Numbered from the stretch's first letter, positions 22,463 to 33,919 are shown. The stretch: 64,000 nt of DNA from Lathyrus oleraceus (GCF_024323335.1 NC_066581.1:179359330-179423329); one strand, 5' to 3'. Notes: generated by a model not told the origin, from the sequence alone. Program-made: numbers and translations.

Positions 22463-23116
22463 CTCCCTCCGTTTCTTTTTAAGTGTCGTTTTAGAAGATT
22501 TTTTTTGTTCCTATTTAAGTGTCGTTTTGATGTTTTAATGTTACAATTTGTCAATTATACCCTTACTATTTAAATAACTCAACTTTATATTTTCCATAAA
22601 TTTTTCTTTCTTAATATATGTAATAACTCACTCCACATTTTCCATAAAATTCTCTTTCTAAATACGTACTCTCATTCCCATACATAACTCCCATTCCTAT
22701 TCAAAGTATTGGCTGGTCAATAAAAATTAAATTCAAATGATAATGCAAGCATTGAAACAATAAGCAATAAGTTTTCCTTTAGCCATTCATTGAAACAATA
22801 AGCAATAAGTTTTCCTTTAGCCATTAATGAAAATGCAAGCAGTACGTATTCCTATAGCAAGCAATATTAATTCCAAAAATTTAGGAGTAGTTGAAAAATG
22901 CAACGGAAGAGAGAGAGAGTTATGTGGAGAAAATTATGGAATTAGTTATTTGAAGTAAATAATTTAATGAGTACTTATATTAATGAATTTTATTTAGAAA
23001 GAGAAAGTATATGGTGGATTAAAATGAGGGTACAATGGGAAAAAAATTATAACAATTCATTTATCTTGGTTGGAGAGCTTTATGCTAAAACGACACTTAA
23101 AAAGAAACGGAGGGAG
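22463..23116. mobile_element. Stowaway-type (Tc1/mariner) MITE, 654 bp
   Basis: The left end is CTCCCTCCGTTTCTTTTTAA and the right end its inverse, with inverted similarity of about 35 bp (AAGTGTCGTTTTAG on the left, CTAAAACGACACTT on the right). The element is flanked by TA on both sides (22461-22462 and 23117-23118), the Tc1/mariner target duplication. The CTCCCTCCG terminus is the classical Stowaway signature. No transposase; AT-rich interior. At 654 bp it is long for a MITE, partly because of an internal tandem duplication. Confidence 0.9.
22750..22825. repeat. 38-bp tandem duplication inside the MITE
   Basis: Two identical adjacent 38-bp units (22750-22787 and 22788-22825) starting CATTGAAACAATAAGC. 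They are identical, so the duplication is younger than the insertion of the degraded copies around it. Confidence 0.9.
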
Positions 23117-23118
23117 TA

Positions 23119-23965
23119 GTTTTTTTATTATTTTATTTTAAAAATATTATTTTAAATTAAGACCATTTGATATTAATCGAAAAAACATAAATGATTACGT
23201 GATTTCAAATTTTTAATGATAGCAACACATTAAAATTTAAGAAATAGTTATAATTTTTTTTTGGTGTAAAGCTAAAGTAAACTCTTAACATTATTATTTG
23301 TGGAGTTATTTGGCATAAATAACAATAAAACATTGATTTTGTCAAATGAAAAATCTCAATAATCTATTTAACCATTGTTAGAGGAATATTTTCATATAAT
23401 TATATTTTTTTAAATCCATGATACTCGAATTTATATTTTGTTAAAAATTCAAAGATCAACTTTCTGACCAAATTAATGTTGATTTAGGCATCTAATTAAA
23501 AATATTTATGGTTCAACGAAACTCTGAAGTATTAGTCAATGCTCCTAAGCCTGACTAGCAGTTTCCCTTAATAGCAAACTAAAAAATAAAGTTAAATGAG
23601 TTGAAGATTTAAAACATTACTTTGACTTTTTGCTTGTCTCATTTATTAAAATGACATCAATAAAAAATTTGAATTGACTGGTTAAATATACAATTTTTTG
23701 AATTTGTAAAAAGAAAAATGCAGAGTTGTTGACTCAAGTAATAAATTTACATTTATTGTTGAAATATTTTATTAAATATATAATTTAATAACTAGTATAT
23801 TTTAATATTATTATGTAAATATTTATTTTTATTTAATGATGTTAATTATTTATTATTATGTAAATATTTATTTTTATTTAATGATGTTAATTATTTATTA
23901 TTATGAGTCTTAATTTAATATTAATTACATTAAATAGTAATATTAATTAAATTTTTTATTATATA
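23119..23965. repeat. AT-rich spacer with a 45-bp tandem duplication
   Basis: No coding signal. At about 23808-23904 a 45-bp AT-rich unit (containing TTATGTAAATATTTATT) is present twice, with the start of a third copy. Confidence 0.7.
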
Positions 23966-24251
23966 CTCCCTTCGTTTTTTATTATAAGTCGTTTTTGACT
24001 TTTCACACGTATTAAAAAATGTAATAATTATAATATAAAAATGAGAAATTTTGAATAGGTTTACAAAATTATCCTTCATTAATAGTATTGGAAAGACAAA
24101 TTGACATAATTGAAAGGAAAAAGAATAATAAACATTTAAGGATATAATAGGAAAAATAACATTAATGATTCATTCATATTATAAAACGAACGACTTATAC
24201 TGTGATACAAACTATTTTTGCAAAGTAATTTATAATAAAAAATGGAGGTAG
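23966..24251. mobile_element. Stowaway-type MITE, 286 bp
   Basis: The left terminus is CTCCCTTCGTTTTTTATTAT and the right terminus its imperfect inverse (AATAAAAAATGGAGGTAG), flanked by TA (23964-23965 and 24252-24253). The inner subterminal sequence AAGTCGTT also appears inverted (AACGACTT) near the right side. No transposase. It differs internally from the 654-bp element, so it is a separate subfamily. Confidence 0.85.
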
Positions 24252-24253
24252 TA

Positions 24254-24727
24254 TTTAATTAATTAAAATGAGTGTAATTTAAATGAATGTTAGAATGATC
24301 TATTTTAAAATATTAAATTTTTTAATTGATCTTCACACTAATAAGCTATAGTCTTTAATATATTGGAAAAAATTATAAATAAAAAGAAATCATAAACCAA
24401 CAATGTTGAGAAGGTTCACTCTTAAATGTGATCCATTAATTATTTAAAAAGAGAAAGAAAAAAAATGTTAGTATTAATAGTATTTTGGTGGACCAATGTT
24501 TTAAAAAAGTGAACCCATGGTTTTGTGTGTCAAGGGATGTAAATACCTATATTGGCAGATGGGTGTGTAGTAAATATATCTAGTTTTTGTTACAATTTTA
24601 ATGTATTGTTCCAATCACCTAACAATTATTTTTTTGCATTTTTTGAATAGTTTTATTTTTTTAAAAGTTATTTTGATACGTTATTTTTGTAAAAATGTTG
24701 TTCCCAGGTTAGTTTTTCTATTTTATT
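24254..24727. other. AT-rich spacer
   Basis: No coding sequence, structured repeat or regulatory signal recognised between the MITE and the copia LTR. Confidence 0.5.
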
Positions 24728-25288
24728 TTAAAATATGTAATTATATGTGTTAAGTATTTTTGTAAAGTGTAGAACGTGATAAAGACAGTAATCGAATATA
24801 GTTTGTAATAGTTGAATTTATATGTATTTGATATAATGTTGAATACAATTTATAGTAGACGAAGACACATGTTTATTCAATAAAGAGTCGAATATGATTA
24901 GTTGTGGTTGAAGCAACATGCATTTGATATAGTTGAATAACAATTTATTGAAGTTAGTTAGTCAGTTTGAGATTGCATGATGTGTAAATAATCTCATTAT
25001 AAACAGGGAGGTACCATGCATTTGTAATTAACACAATATCGATAGGGAGAAACTCAATATTGATAAAAGGATCAATAAAATTTTCATCCTTTCACTTCAA
25101 TAACTCACACTCTCTCAATTCTATCTTCTCCATCATTACATCAAAATCATCTTTCTTCTCAAATTATTGTGCGAGAGAATCAATTTGCAATCAAGATGTG
25201 GTTGAATCACCCGAGTGAAGAGTGAAGAACGAGAATCTTGGATCAATCAAGAAAGTGATTCAATCTTGTTCTATTAAGATCGATTCCA
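24728..25288 (+). repeat. Left LTR of the copia element
   Basis: Aligns with the right LTR over most of its length (shared TTAGTTAGTCAGTTTGAGAT and CTCATTATAAA). The latter is a probable TATA region at about 24992. It ends CGATTCCA at 25288, followed five bases later by the primer-binding site. The first bases are diverged, so the start is approximate. Confidence 0.8.
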
Positions 25289-25337
25289 GTATCTGGTATC
25301 TAGAGCACTGACTGCAATTCTTGGGAAGCATAGATCA

Positions 25338-26290
25338 ATGACTTCTCATTCAAACGACCATTTTCCAACAAACATTCTCTTATTGAATGACAATAATTAT
25401 GATAATCGGTGTAAGCAAATGAATGTTGTCTTCTGCTATCAAGATGTTTGGAATTGTGTGAAGAATGAAGTAACACCAATTGGCGACAATTCCACAGATG
25501 AACAAAAGGATGAACATAAAGATTTAAAGACAGAAAGATTATAAAGCTTTCTTTATAATTCATCAATGCATTGATCCAAACAACTTTGAGAAAGTTGTGA
25601 TGTAGACTCATCGAAGTAAGCATGAAACATATTGGAGAAATCTTTTGGAGGTGCTGAGAAGGTGAAAAAAGTGAGATTACAAATTCACAAAAAAATATAT
25701 GAGTTGCCTCAGATGGAAGAAAGTGAAAGTGTGGTTGTTTTCTTCACTAGATTAACAAGACGGGTGAATTAAATCAAGACTGGTGACATCAAGATTGGTA
25801 GTTGCAAAGGTCTTGAGATCATTGCTTCTAAAATTCGATCACGTGGTTGTAGCCATAGAAGAATCGAAGGATCTGTCAAGCATGACAAAAGAAGAGCTTT
25901 AAGGGACACTTAAATCTCATGAACAAAGAATTTATTTTTAAATCTGCAATCAAGACGAAAGATGATTTAGCTCTGCAAGCACAATCAGCAAAAGAAAATA
26001 AAGGCAAAGGAAGATGGAACAACAATAAAGATTGAGAAGGTTCAAACAATTCCAATGGCCGGAGTCACCAACAAGAAGGAAGTTCGTTGAATGAGAGACA
26101 ACCCATAAATCAAAGCAATCACAAAGGTGGTGCTGCAGGTAGAGGAATAAGTGGTTGAAGGAAACCTGATAAGAGTCATATTCAGTGCTTCAATTGTTAG
26201 AAGCATGGTCACTATGCTAGTGATTATCCTTACAACAAAAGAAACAATCAAGAAAATGATGCAAGACTTGCAAAACACAAATAAGAGGTG
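25338..26290 (+). pseudogene. Copia gag remnant with zinc knuckle
   Basis: An open start at 25338 (MTSHSNDHFPTNILLLNDNN) matches copia gag N-termini, which sit shortly after the primer-binding site. Later shifted frames contain gag helices and a CCHC zinc-knuckle region near 26190-26230 (a CFNC/HYAS-like pattern, partly degraded). Multiple stops; non-functional. Confidence 0.7.
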
Positions 26291-28225
26291 TTATTGATGG
26301 TTGCAACAAAAGAAGAAGAAATATTCAAGGATCAATTGCATTTAGACTCGGGCTTCTCATCACACATGAGTAGAAGGAGAGATTGGTTTATCAACATCAG
26401 TCTCTCTATGAAGAACAAGGTGAAATTTTCAAATGACAATATCCTAGCTGTTGAAGGTATTGCTGATGTTTTGATCATGAGGAAATATAGCAAAAAGGTC
26501 AAAATTTTCCAATGTATTATACATACTAGACATTAAATTTTTTTTGCTCAGTATATGGCAATTAATTGAGAAGAATTACAAATTGTTGGTAGAAGATAAG
26601 ATGATGAGAGTGCTCGACTCAAGTGGTAAGTTAATCTTGAAGGCACCTATTTCTCAAATCAGAACCTTCAAGATTGAACTTTATGTGATGAAACACAAGT
26701 GTCTGGAAACTGTAGTTAGCAGGGATGAATGATTATGGCACTACAGACTTGGACATTTCAACTTCAAATACATTAGCAATATGAAGAGAAGAAACATGCT
26801 TTCAGGTCTACCAAAAACCGAGATTCCAAATAAAGTGTGTGAATAATGTGTTCAGGCAAAGCAACACATGAACAACTTCAACAAAGATACAAGTAATTCG
26901 AAAGCCACTCTTGAGATTATATACTCATATGTATGTGGTCCTCCTCAAGTAGATTCGATTGGAGATAACAAGTGATGTGTTACATTCCTAGATTATTTCA
27001 GTCAAAACTTATGTACATATCTAATCAAGAAGAAAAGTGATGTGCTTGAGGTGTTCACAAAGTTTAAATCTATGATGGAGAGACAAAGTGGCCACAAGAT
27101 CAAGACTTTAAGGACTGCTGGTGGCGAAGAATATGTGTCGAGAGACTTCGATGCATTATGTGAAAGAGAAGGGATTGTGCATGAGATGGTGCCACCATAA
27201 ACTCCTCAAAAAAATGGTACTATTGAAAGTAAGAACAATACCATCATAAATATGGTAAAAAAATATGTTAAAGGGAAAAAATCTATCAAATGAGTTATGG
27301 GGTGAATCCGTGTCGACTGCAACATATATCTTGAACAAATGTCCAACCAAGAATCTAGAAGGAGTCACACCAGAAGAATGTTGGTATGGTGTCAAGTCTA
27401 GCTTAAGTCATCTGAAGGTGTTTGGATCCATAACATATAGACATGTGCCTGGCTAGTTGAGAAGGAAACTTGATGACAAGTCGAGCCAGATGATCCTGAT
27501 AGGATATCACTCAATTGGTGGATACAAACTGTTTGATCTCTTGCACAAGCAAGTTGTGATCAACAGAGATGTGATCATAAATGATCCGAAGGAGTGTGAT
27601 TATAATGACAATATCAAGAAGGATTTAGTGAGAGCCTTATGCGATGAACCAACTAGTGAAGCTGACAGTGGAATTCAACCAAAAGGAGGCAAAACTCAAG
27701 CAGACCTCAAAGGAAAAGAAACATTCCTGCAAGGCTATATGAATGTGTGATCACATCAGATGATGTGCTAAATGATGAAAGTGAACTGATACAATATGCT
27801 TCCTATGCAAATATTGAGTCAATCAATGTAACTGAGACATTGAGGGACTCAGAGCGGATGCATGCCGTGATGGAGGAAATGAAATCCATAAAGGTTAACA
27901 AAACCTGGTCACTAGTCGAATTGCCACAAGGTAAGAAGACAATTGATGTGAAGCGGGTGTACAAAGTGAAGCTGAAACCAAAATGAGAGGTAACCAGGAA
28001 CAAAGAAATACTTGAAGCCAAAGGGTTTCTTCAGAGAGAAAGAATCGACTTTTATGAAGTTTTTGCACCAGTTGCTAAGATCGAAAAAAATCATGTTGGT
28101 TATTGGCCTAGAAAACATGAACAACTAGTATATGTGTCAGATGAATGTCGAATGTGCATTTATGAATGACCCCTTAAATGAAGAAGTTTATGTAGCACAA
28201 CCAGTCGATTTTGTGAAGTAACACC
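26291..28225 (+). pseudogene. Copia protease, integrase and N-terminal RT remnants
   Basis: Protease-like text is at 26330-26400 (LHLDSGFSSHMSRRRDW). The GAG-pre-integrase region is at about 26730-26900 (WHYRLGHFNFKYI). The integrase core runs over 26930-27260 (GHKIKTLRTAGGEEY, where the DDE-type DNGGEF box reads TAGGEEY) and its C-terminal part over 27265-27750. RT begins at about 27820 (MHAVMEEMKSIKVNKTWSLV) and stops abruptly near 28225. Many internal stops. Confidence 0.8.
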
Positions 28226-28232
28226 AATATCA

Positions 28233-28505
28233 TTTTATGGAGCAATGATCATGAAGATTGATAACATGTCTGCTATCAATTTGGCAAAGAATATGATATC
28301 ACATGGAAGAAGAAAACACATTGAGATGAGATTCCATTATCTTAGAGAGAAAATATCAAATGGGAAACTGAACTTAGAACACTGCAGAACCGAGAATCAG
28401 ATTGCATACATCATGACAAAGGTTGTACGGGTGGAATTATTCAAGAGATTGAGAACTATGATGAATGTAGATATATTAGACACAATTAATTGGGTGGTGT
28501 ATTGA
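28233..28505 (+). pseudogene. Copia RNase H C-terminal fragment
   Basis: MIMKIDNMSAINLAKNMISH and IEMRFHYLREKI match the end of copia RNase H. It is joined directly to the first part of RT, so the polymerase core with its YVDD site and the RNase H start are missing. Confidence 0.85.
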
Positions 28506-29083
28506 ATATGTAATTCTTTATGTTAATCATATTTGTAAGATGCAGGATTCAACATAGTCAAATTCGAACGTAATCGTTAGAGTAATAATCGAATATAGTT
28601 TGTAATAGTTGAATCTGCATGTATTCAACAAAAGATTGAATACACCTTATTGTAGACAAATATGCATGTATTTGATAAAGAATTGAATACAAATAGTCAT
28701 AGTCAAAGCAACATGTATTCGACAAAGTTGAATAATCGCTTGTTGAAGTTAGTTAGTCAGTTTGAGATTGCGTGATATGCAAGAAATCTCATTATAAATA
28801 GGGAGGTACCTGCATTTGATATTAACACAATATAGATAGAGATAAACTCAATATTGATAAAAGGATCAATAAACTTTTCCTCCTTTCACTTCAATAACTC
28901 ATACTCTTTCAATTCTATCTTCTCCATCATTACATCAAAATTATCTTTCTTCTCAAATTATTATGCGAGGGAATCGTCATGCAAACAAGGCGTGGTTGAA
29001 TCACTTCGAGTGAAAAGTGAAGAACAAGAATTTTGGATCAATTAAGAAAGTGATTGATTCTTGTTCTATCAAGATTGATTTCA
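28498..29083 (+). repeat. Right LTR of the copia element
   Basis: Starts TGTATTGAATATG at 28498 directly after the purine-rich tract 28485-28497 and ends near TTCA at 29083. It shares the TATA region and 3' portion with the left LTR, but has an extra segment near its start that the left LTR lacks or has lost. Confidence 0.8.
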
Positions 29084-29260
29084 ATAATTTTTTATAATGA
29101 GAGAAGATTGTTATTCTTTAGTGTTATTATGAATTTTTGTGTAACTATCATTTTTCTATAGTGAAAGGTTTTACTGATTTAAGTCTCATAGTTTTTATTC
29201 TCTCATTTTGAAAAAAGTTTTACTCATTTAAAATTTGATGTCTCTACTATTTAATATTTC

Positions 29261-29263
<3 letters not shown>

Positions 29264-29316
<53 letters not shown>
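29264..29316. repeat. (ATT)n microsatellite
   Basis: Uninterrupted ATT trinucleotides, about 17 units, directly after the copia element. Confidence 0.95.
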
Positions 29317-29439
29317 GTACTGTGGAGTTGATTTTATTAGTTGTCTATTTAAATTGTGAAAAAGATATTGAGTTTTAAAGAGATCAATTTATTTAGTTAT
29401 TTCTCAATAAAGTGGTATCGAGAGCATTGATTGATTTGT

Positions 29440-30610
29440 TTTTGTGCGTTTTAAATGGAGAAAAGATCTAAATATTGTGTGTTCATTGGTTATATTCATG
29501 AAGAGTTTGGCTATAAATTGTGGGATCCATCTAACAAGCAAATTATCATAAGTCGTGATGTGATATTTCTTGAAGATCAAACCATTAAAGATTTTGATAA
29601 AGCTAAGGAGCCAAAATCCGTATGATCATAGCCTCAACATAATAAAGTTACAAAGAGAAATAATCATATAATTAATGATAGAACCATGTGTTTGCTCTCT
29701 CATACATAGTTATCAAAAACCTTTTTGGTCAATCTTTGTGCTTTTGTTCCCCTTGATGGGCAATGTACCAAACAAAGTATGGATATAGAAAGATGTATTT
29801 TATGCTTAATTGGGAGAGTTTAGTTATGAGACTTTTGTTCACATTCTAATGAGAAGTATAAGGTTGATAAAATATCTAAATATTGTTTGTTCATAGGTTA
29901 TGTTCATGAAGTGTTTGGTTATAGAATATGGGATCCAGTTGACAAGAAAATTATCAGAAGTTGGGATGTGATATTTTTTGAAGACCAAACTGTTGAAGAT
30001 TTTGATAAAACTACTAAGCCAAAATTTGATGCTAGAAGTTGCACTATTTTTTTTCCTAAACTTCCTAGTGGATTTTTTTTTTGATGAAGAAGATATACAA
30101 TTAGATAATGAGAGTGTAACTAATGACCAAAAACCTTATTATGATGAGTCAGTTGAAGAGGCTCTACTTGAGCCACGAATTGAGCCTGATTTAATAAGAT
30201 ATACTAGAGATTGACATCCTTAACATAAGTGTGATAACCACAAATAGTGGAAAGACAAAGTAATACAAAGAGGTGATTGTAAATGTTGATAAAGAAAATA
30301 ATATGAGTTCCTTGCATGAGAATCACACATTTAAGTTGTTGAAAATGCCTAAGGGCAAAAGAGCACTCAAGAAAAAATGGGTATACAATATAAAGTTTAA
30401 AGAGAATAAATATCAAACAATATATAAAGAAAGATTGACTATGAAAGGTTTTAAATTGAAAAAAAGGTATTGACTTTGAAGAAATTTTCTCACTTGTAGT
30501 GAAGACGACTTATATTCGAGTTGTGCTTGGATTAACAACTAGATTGATTATAGAGGTTGAACATCTTGATGTGAAGATTGCTTTCTTTCATCGTGATTTA
30601 TAGGTAAATA
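29440..30610 (+). pseudogene. Second copia family: integrase end and start of RT, partly duplicated
   Basis: 29455-29625 and 29865-30045 are two diverged copies of the same integrase C-terminal segment (FIGYVHEEFGYKLWDP and FIGYVHEVFGYRIWDP). The second is preceded by more integrase sequence and followed by RT at 30290-30600 (KALKKKWVYNIKF-like, then FEEIFSLVVKTTYIRVVLGL and VEHLDVKIAFFHRDL). RT stops at about 30603, where LTR-like sequence begins. This family differs from the copia element just before it. Stops and frame changes throughout. Confidence 0.8.
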
Positions 30611-31690
30611 TTTATACTCACTAAAAATTACAATGAGAGACAAACATTTGTTGTGTATGGTTGTCTAAGGTGTTAATAGTATTTGGATTGCATGTAGAGT
30701 TTACTCATGTTAAGTGGTGAGAAACTCACTTTTCTCTTTCTTGGGAAAATTAGGTATACCTCTTTAGTCAGGTATTTATAGAGACTCCTTGGACTTCGGC
30801 TATAAAGTGATTACTAACTCCCAAAAATGTAGAAAGGAAGGACTCGTTCTCCCACGTTTGTTTAGTAAGTGGATAATGAAGTCAGTCCACGAGGTTTAGC
30901 GTGGCGACCTATATGGCCACTTCAGGGTGATCTGTATTGGCGATACAGGTGACTCACGAGCCCATTTTGGGAGCTCTCTTAGTGTTAGTGTGTTTGGCCC
31001 ATTTCGGGGCGCTCTCCCGCTGTTAATATGTTAGGCCCTTTGTTTCTTATTGATGGACTATCCCGACTTATATCCCAATAAAGTTATACTTGTACATATC
31101 CCCTCAAGCACAAAGGGTTGGAAATGGATAAATGATTTAATTTGAGTATGTGTAGTTTGTTTGTGGGTGAGACTTTAAGTTAAGTCCCTCAGGAGAGACT
31201 TTAAGTTGAGTCCCTCAAGCAAAACTTTAAGTTGACCCCCTCATGTGAGACTTTAAGTTATGTACCTCAGACGAGACTTTAAGTTGAATCTCTCATGCGA
31301 GACTTTAAGTTGAGTCCCTTAAACGAAACTTTAAGTTGAGTCCCTTAAACGAGACTTCGTAAAAACGAATTTGTAAAAACCTTAGGGCCTTACTTTCATA
31401 CTACTTGTTTTATTTCCCTGTTAAAGGGTTTTTCGTAACATCACCCCTTATGGTCCTTTTACGATATTATTTACGCCTTTGTCGATATATTTATTGATGA
31501 AAGAGTTCATACCTCATGAAAATTAACCTTATTTTGAGTTACTTTCTCTGCAAATTCAATTTAGTGTTCGAGGCGTGCTCCTTTATATCGCACTTAGGAC
31601 GAATCCTCCGAGCTTTGCTTAGGGAGAGGATTCTAATATTAAGTTGTTTGATAAAGTTATAAGGATCATTTATTGAAGGTCCAACCGTTA
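30611..31690 (-). mobile_element. LTR-like segment of an unassigned retroelement
   Basis: Non-coding block of higher GC content. On the minus strand it has a TATA box (CTATAAATACC, about 30771-30781) and a hairpin CTGTAT-TGGC-ATACAG-like sequence near 30928. It contains the 26-bp minisatellite at 31169-31361. LTR ends could not be fixed; class unknown. Confidence 0.4.
31169..31361. repeat. 26-bp minisatellite, about 7.5 copies
   Basis: Direct tandem copies of a unit of the form GAGACTTTAAGTTGAGTCCC plus TCAAAC-like bases, diverged at a few positions each. The core ACTTTAAGTTGA is kept in most copies. It lies inside the LTR-like segment. Confidence 0.9.
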
Positions 31691-33242
31691 TCATATTTTT
31701 TTAAAAATTTGGAAACTTTTTATCTATGCCAAAATTTGAAAATTTTCGGTACGACAATTCTGGTCTATATCATAAAATTTAAAAAAAACAGTATTTTTTC
31801 ATAGAAAACAAAAATTATTGTTATTCTTTGTGAAATTACCGACATTTTTGTACATTTTCACAAAATATTTAGTATAGTTTTGAAAATTTTGATAGGTACT
31901 CACACTTTATGAAAAAACGATAACTTTAGGTCAGGATATTACACTAAATTCACACATATTGCATAGGTGCCAAAAATAAGGCAGGGATGACAACTCAGGT
32001 CACATGAGTAAGGTTATCAAACTTTTTAAAATAAGTAAATAAGAATCCACATTCTTATGTATATTTTGAAATAAAACCCTCTAAGAATGGAGATTGAATA
32101 ACAAACGGATCTAATGGTTTTTGACTGCAGTGTATTACAGTTCATAAAATGGATACACCCACCACCACAAATCAAAATGTGCTCCACTCACTCCTTCGTT
32201 GCGGCGATCTTTGCGTCAACATTTCAGCAACTCCTACAAACCACCGCCATTTCACTCTCAGTTGTAAGAATCATCAAAACCTCTATACTCTTTGGTTTAC
32301 TCATGATCATCATCATCATCCTTTTTTTAGTTTTCATCGTATTATTCAAGATGATTCATAACTGTGATTATTTACTAGGGCGCTTCACTTTTCATGCTTA
32401 GATTAGATTCTTTAAGATCCATTCATTTTCCAACCTTTTGAGGATTTGAAATTACTCTGAGATCTTATTTGTATCATATGGTTCAAAGGAATTTAAACTC
32501 AGATGCAAATTGATTCCCTTTTTAAAATATATGTTTTAGTTTTTGAATTATTAAGAAAAATATTGTTGAATATTTTTTAATGTATAGTCATCACCTGCAA
32601 TGCAATTGATTTATTAATCTATACACTATTTTAAATATATTTAGTAAAAATGTAATGTTTTACGAAAATACTATTACATTCCTTAATATATATACAAAAA
32701 TCTTAAATGACATTCATTTTGAAATGGAGAGAGTAATCGTTAGGGGTTGAAATAGAACGTGGTGAAATAGATTTTGTCAAGTACTCTATAAGCCTTGTAT
32801 GCTAAAAATATCATAGATTTATTTTTAGGTTTGTGTATGACCTTTTCGAAGGCGTGATTGATCTATTAATCTATTTAAAAGTCTATTTTATTTGAATATG
32901 CGTAAATAAACAACTGAATTAATATTTATATAGATTAAAGAATTAAAAGATCAATAACTTTAAACTGAATTAATATTTATATAGATTAAAGAATTAAAAG
33001 ATCAATAACTTTAAAGAAAACATTCGAAAACAACTTATGATTTTGTTTGTAAGGTGTTTTAAATCTATTTTTATAAGTTCTTAAAGATAATTAATTTGAA
33101 GTACAATATACAATATAATAATAATAGTAAATTATTGATATATATTTAATAGGTCAGTCTGATATACTCAAAAGACTTTTGTTCATGGCCTGAAGCCCAA
33201 CCTTTTTAACTAAGGGCGTTACATTTCCCACCCTTAAGGGTG
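31691..33242. other. AT-rich transposon-like sequence with small ORF and 51-bp duplication
   Basis: Begins with iterated GAAAATTTTCGGTA-like motifs (31720-31920) of the kind seen at the edges of the PMD element at 48655-52140, and ends in the target site of the Cassandra array. An exact 51-bp tandem duplication lies at 32912-33013. Only one plausible coding frame (32149-32361, listed separately). Interpretation as a MULE-like element interior is an inference. Confidence 0.4.
32149..32361 (+). CDS. Unrecognised 70-codon ORF
   Basis: I do not recognise this ORF. It begins MDTPTTTNQNVLHSLLRCGD, is rich in histidine and asparagine (THDHHHHPF near residue 52) and has no membrane segment. Base composition at 32145-32345 is less AT-rich than its surroundings, which could reflect a real first exon or a captured gene piece. 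An overlapping frame from 32114 encodes a hydrophobic peptide and is just as open, which weakens the case. No splice partner was found. Confidence 0.2.
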   Translation: MDTPTTTNQNVLHSLLRCGDLCVNISATPTNHRHFTLSCKNHQNLYTLWFTHDHHHHPFFSFHRIIQDDS

Positions 33243-33247
33243 CTAGT

Positions 33248-33848
33248 TGTAACGCTCCATACTGCTTTTAGGATTATCGACTGACCCCACAAACTAACAC
33301 GGGTCTTTTCAGTATGTTTTGTCCTCAGCCACACGCTTTCCGGGAAATTTTCCAAAAGGTCACCCATTCAAATACTGCTCCAAGTCAAGCACACTTAACA
33401 ATGGAGTTCTTATCTATTAGGCAAACAAAAAGAAGATGCACATTGTTGGTATAGGTAGTACCAACTAATCCTTATAGGCCTTCCTTTAACCATGCAGTCC
33501 CATACCTGTACAGTCTCAAGATCCCTCTCATTCCGATGTGAATTCGGTTTTTTCTCTAGAAGCTGCTAGGAGTATCTCATTGTCATGCCTCGTGTACCGA
33601 CAACCACTCCCAACTAAAAGAAGATGCATCTTGTTGGTATAGGTAGTATAAATTAATCCTTATAGGTATTCCTTTAACCATGCAGTCCCATACCTGTACA
33701 GTTTCAAGATCCCTCTCATTCCTATGTGAATTCGGTTTTTTCCTAGAAGCTGCTAGGAGTATCTCATTGTCATGCCTCGTGCACCGACAACCACTCCCTC
33801 ACCCTCGGGTGTAACATGTAACCACTCTTTGGCCTCTTTGGCGTTACA
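33248..33848 (-). repeat. Cassandra LTR, downstream-most copy (601 bp)
   Basis: 3' LTR of the array in its own orientation. It carries an internal tandem duplication of about 190 bp (about 33428-33617 and 33618-33803) covering the start of the 5S-like part and the LTR upstream region. It differs from the two middle LTRs at a handful of positions. Confidence 0.85.
33332..33463 (-). ncRNA. 5S rRNA-derived segment of Cassandra LTR (copy 1)
   Basis: On the minus strand AACTCCATTGTTAAGTGTGC...GGAGTAGTAT...GAATGGGTGACCTTTTG follows plant 5S rRNA from its middle to near its 3' end. It keeps sequences corresponding to the A box, intermediate element and C box of the internal pol III promoter. The 5' third is weaker. 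It is not a functional ribosomal gene. The same segment recurs at about 34004-34135, 34676-34807 and 35348-35479. Confidence 0.75.
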
Positions 33849-33919
33849 TGCCCACCAGCTTCCGCTTGGTTCGTCCCTGAACCACATCGTACTGGGAGAG
33901 ATTTTGACTCTGATACCAT

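Larger units (their letters stand above)
24728..29083 (+). mobile_element. Copia LTR retrotransposon with both LTRs, RT deleted
   Basis: Two similar LTRs, about 24728-25288 and 28498-29083, flank gag, protease, integrase, the start of RT, and RNase H in the normal copia order. A primer-binding site (TGGTATCTAGAGC, near tRNA-Met) follows the left LTR, and a purine-rich GGGTGGTG precedes the right LTR. The coding part is interrupted by many stops and lacks most of RT. The LTRs differ at many positions and the outermost left bases are eroded, so this is an old insertion; no clean 5-bp duplication remains. Confidence 0.88.

Noticed and set aside
32114..32401. Hydrophobic 95-codon + strand ORF
   Set aside because: Overlaps a more coding-like frame; Ile/Leu runs reflect T-rich sequence. 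Not convincing as a gene.
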